This document shows positions 5,673-7,110 of a stretch of DNA of 7,110 nt, one piece after another (the first letter of the stretch is position 1; each line of letters opens with the position of its first letter). The stretch is from Deinococcus detaillensis (GTDB lineage: Bacteria > Deinococcota > Deinococci > Deinococcales > Deinococcaceae), in assembly GCF_007280555.1 (NCBI RefSeq), contig NZ_VKDB01000053.1, forward strand, positions 1 to 7,110. The letters are read 5' to 3'. Position numbers and translations under genes: made by a program. The notes under the pieces are model-generated. The model worked only from the letters and a program-made list of their open reading frames with translations. It made no database searches and was not told the origin of the DNA.

Positions 5673-5677
5673 ATCAC

Positions 5678-6976
5678 ATGGACAAGGTTGAACAGGCATA
5701 TCAAGAAGCTCTCAAAGTGCTGCGCGGCTGCGCCTCTCCGCTGGGCCTCAAAGCCAGTTCGCTGGGCAGCGGCTATCCACAGGTGTGGGCCAGAGACGCG
5801 CCGATCACGGCTCTGGGCGCGCTGATGACCGGGGACGAGGAGCTGATTCAGGCGGTGCGAGTCAGCTTAGAGACGCTGGGCGCACATCAGAGCGTGCTGG
5901 GCATGATTCCACTGAATGTGGACACGCGCACCGGGGAAGTGACCACCGAAAATGCCGGAGCTATCGACGCCAACATGTGGTTTGTGCTGGGCCACTTCGC
6001 TTACCACCAGACCACCGGCGATGCGGCTTTTTTGCGGGCAGCCTGGCCGCGCCTTCAAGCGGCGCTGACCTGGCTGGCTTACCAGGACATGAACGGCTGC
6101 GGCCTGCTCGAAGCGCCGGAGGCCGCCGACTGGGCCGACTTATACTCGACCCGTTACAACACGCTGTATGCCAATGCGCTCTATGTCGGCACCCTAGAAG
6201 CCGCCGCGCAGCTCAGCGCTGCATTGGACAGCACATCAGGCGAGGGTCAGCAGCTCCGGGAACAGGCCGCCGACGTGAGGCGCAAGATCAACTTGCTGCT
6301 GTGGCTGGACCGGCCCTGGAATGGTCACGAGTTCGGGCAACAGCTCGAAGAACTCAGGGCCATGCGGCTGGAATGGTTTTTCCTCTACCAGAATACCGCC
6401 ACCCTGACCGAGAAGCCGTTTTACCTGTCCTGGGCAGGCTTCCGCGAATTTGGCAACACCTTCGACGGGTTTGGCAACATGCTGGCCATCTTGTTCGGCG
6501 TGGCTGGTCCTGAGCAGACGAGCAGCATTCTGGATTACGCCCACGCGGCGGGCACCGACGATCCTGCTCCACTGAAGGCCTTTTTTCCGCCGATCTATCC
6601 TGGCGAGCGCGACTGGCGAGAGCACTTCCGCAGCCGCAACCTGAACCTACCCGATCAGTACCACAACGGCGGCATCTGGCCATTTCTGGGCGGATTCTAC
6701 GTGCTGACCCTGCAACAAGTCGGCATGCGTGGCCGTGCAGAGGAAGCGCTGCATAGTCTGGCGCTGGCCAACGAAAAAGGCCGCACCCGCCCCTGGGAGT
6801 TCAACGAATGGTTGCACGGACGCTCCGGCAGACCGATGGGTCATCCCCTGCAGGCTTGGTCGGCAGGCATGTACGTCTGCGCCTACCAAGCGGTCAGACT
6901 AGGGAAAATTCCAGCACTTCCCCTCAGTCTCCATTCAACGCAACTGGGCGGGCAGATTCCCAGTTCCAAGCCTTAA
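5678..6976 (+). CDS. (alpha/alpha)6-barrel glycoside hydrolase, GH100-invertase / amylo-1,6-glucosidase-like
   Basis: Cytoplasmic glycosidase of 432 aa with no signal peptide. The N-terminal Y-P-Q-V-W-A-R-D-A-P (33-42) parallels the V-F-V-R-D-F-V-P of GH100 neutral invertases, making Asp40 the likely general acid. Further barrel motifs are GMIPLN (75-80), E-N-A-G-A-I-D-A-N-M-W-F (91-102), DWADLYSTRYNTLYANALYV (151-170; similar to debranching-enzyme C-terminal domains), DQYHNGGIWPFLGGFYV (326-342) and N-E-W-L-H-G-R-S-G-R (376-385). Glu377 aligns with the E-Y-Y-D-G glutamate of GH100 enzymes and is the likely general base, followed by Q-A-W-S-A-G-M-Y (392-399). The family call comes from motif memory, so GH63/GH37-like or an unassigned family remain possible; the substrate may be sucrose, an alpha-glucoside or another small glycoside. 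It diverges from the ROK operon and probably cleaves what the transporter imports. It ends 37 bp before the right IS copy, without a convincing terminator. Confidence 0.82.
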   Translation: MDKVEQAYQEALKVLRGCASPLGLKASSLGSGYPQVWARDAPITALGALMTGDEELIQAVRVSLETLGAHQSVLGMIPLNVDTRTGEVTTENAGAIDANMWFVLGHFAYHQTTGDAAFLRAAWPRLQAALTWLAYQDMNGCGLLEAPEAADWADLYSTRYNTLYANALYVGTLEAAAQLSAALDSTSGEGQQLREQAADVRRKINLLLWLDRPWNGHEFGQQLEELRAMRLEWFFLYQNTATLTEKPFYLSWAGFREFGNTFDGFGNMLAILFGVAGPEQTSSILDYAHAAGTDDPAPLKAFFPPIYPGERDWREHFRSRNLNLPDQYHNGGIWPFLGGFYVLTLQQVGMRGRAEEALHSLALANEKGRTRPWEFNEWLHGRSGRPMGHPLQAWSAGMYVCAYQAVRLGKIPALPLSLHSTQLGGQIPSSKP

Positions 6977-7013
6977 AAATCCCGGCCTAAGCCGTGCAGA
7001 GATCAGGAGCAGG
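6977..7013. other. Short spacer between glycosidase gene and right IS copy, no terminator seen
   Basis: The 37 bp hold only a 4-bp stem with a 4-nt loop (CGGC-CTAA-GCCG, 6983-6994) and no T tract, so transcription probably continues into the IS. The original downstream sequence was presumably displaced by the IS. Confidence 0.4.
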
Positions 7014-7110
7014 GGTAATGCTCCAAGAAATCCTTCCAAAAACGTCCGCCCACTTGCGAGGGTGGGGCACACTGGAGGGAAATTATGGGAAAACAGCGAA
7101 AGAAGTGGCC
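7014..7110 (+). mobile_element. Right IS copy, inner (upstream) end, partial
   Basis: Reverse-complement counterpart of 14-110, identical over 96 of 97 positions. It contains the IS terminus (7014, or 7019 if the end begins TG as in IS3-type elements), leader, GGAGG site (7074-7078) and transposase start, and continues beyond the right edge. Together with the left copy it encloses the whole sugar cluster. Confidence 0.85.
7085..7110 (+). CDS. IS transposase N-terminus (probable IS3-type OrfA), cut by window edge
   Basis: Eight full codons (MGKQRKKW) and two bases of a ninth are visible, identical to the left copy. The ATG follows GGAGG (7074-7078) at a 6-nt spacing. The gene is in the same sense as the glycosidase gene upstream. 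Family assignment is tentative because only the basic N-terminus is visible. Confidence 0.6.

Larger units (their letters stand above)
5317..5677. promoter_or_regulatory. Divergent control region between ROK operon and glycosidase gene
   Basis: This 361-bp stretch has no convincing gene. It is locally richer in A+T than the surrounding genes and contains a candidate promoter for each direction, an 11-bp motif repeated 130 bp apart (5375-5385 and 5505-5515), an 8-bp palindrome CAACGTTG (5366-5373), an inverted repeat AGGT-5-ACCT (5383-5395), and overlapping inverted repeats at 5455-5473 (CCGAG-6-CTCGG and GTGC-7-GCAC). The part from about 5518 to 5677 would be a long leader of the glycosidase message, with a small hairpin at 5628-5641 (CTGCT-4-AGCAG). 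The open frame of the glycosidase extends back to a GTG at 5558, but that start lacks support. Confidence 0.6.

Noticed and set aside
5558..5677. N-terminal extension of the glycosidase from the GTG at 5558
   Set aside because: No good ribosome binding site, the extension has no family resemblance, and a GGAGG precedes the ATG at 5678 at proper spacing.
5785..6513. 242-aa alternative frame inside the glycosidase gene
   Set aside because: Same-strand shadow frame, Arg/Gly/His-rich, while the main frame carries all glycosidase motifs without interruption.
1..7110. CRISPR array, tRNA or rRNA genes
   Set aside because: No regularly spaced repeats and no tRNA- or rRNA-like sequence were recognised on either strand.

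Overview
The window is G+C-rich bacterial DNA with strong Shine-Dalgarno sites, GTG/TTG starts and tightly packed genes. The protein style (ABC sugar-uptake proteins, a ROK regulator, an MGKQRKKW-type transposase start) fits a Deinococcus-Thermus-like bacterium, but this is an impression from the proteins and was not tested by any search.

Layout: a complete carbohydrate-uptake and utilisation cluster lies between two outward-facing copies of the same insertion-sequence end. The left copy occupies 1-110 (minus strand) and the right copy 7014-7110 (plus strand); they form a 97-bp inverted repeat with one mismatch. Each copy carries the first codons of the same transposase, read out of the window, with a good ribosome binding site. 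Between them, five genes run leftward on the minus strand: a ROK-family regulator (4219-5316), an exported solute-binding protein (2920-4143), an amidohydrolase of the Amidohydro_2 type (1964-2842), and two CUT1-type ABC permeases (1080-1967 and 147-1028). One gene diverges rightward: a cytoplasmic (alpha/alpha)6-barrel glycosidase resembling GH100 neutral invertases and amylo-1,6-glucosidases (5678-6976).

Proposed function (inference): the binding protein captures a small oligosaccharide or glycoside, the two permeases import it using an ATPase encoded elsewhere, the glycosidase cleaves it in the cytoplasm, and the amidohydrolase acts on a released or oxidised part. The ROK regulator probably represses its own operon and the divergent glycosidase gene. 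The 361-bp divergent region holds one candidate promoter per direction and an 11-bp motif repeated 130 bp apart, one copy overlapping the plus-strand -10 box and the other just downstream of the minus-strand promoter.

Most unusual points: the matched inverted IS ends around an otherwise self-contained catabolic cluster (possible composite transposon or IS-shaped island), both operons running in-sense into the transposase genes, the amidohydrolase inserted between binding protein and permease genes, a strong hairpin directly after the binding-protein gene, and a ROK protein lacking the usual kinase and zinc motifs. No RNA gene, CRISPR array or convincing intrinsic terminator was seen.
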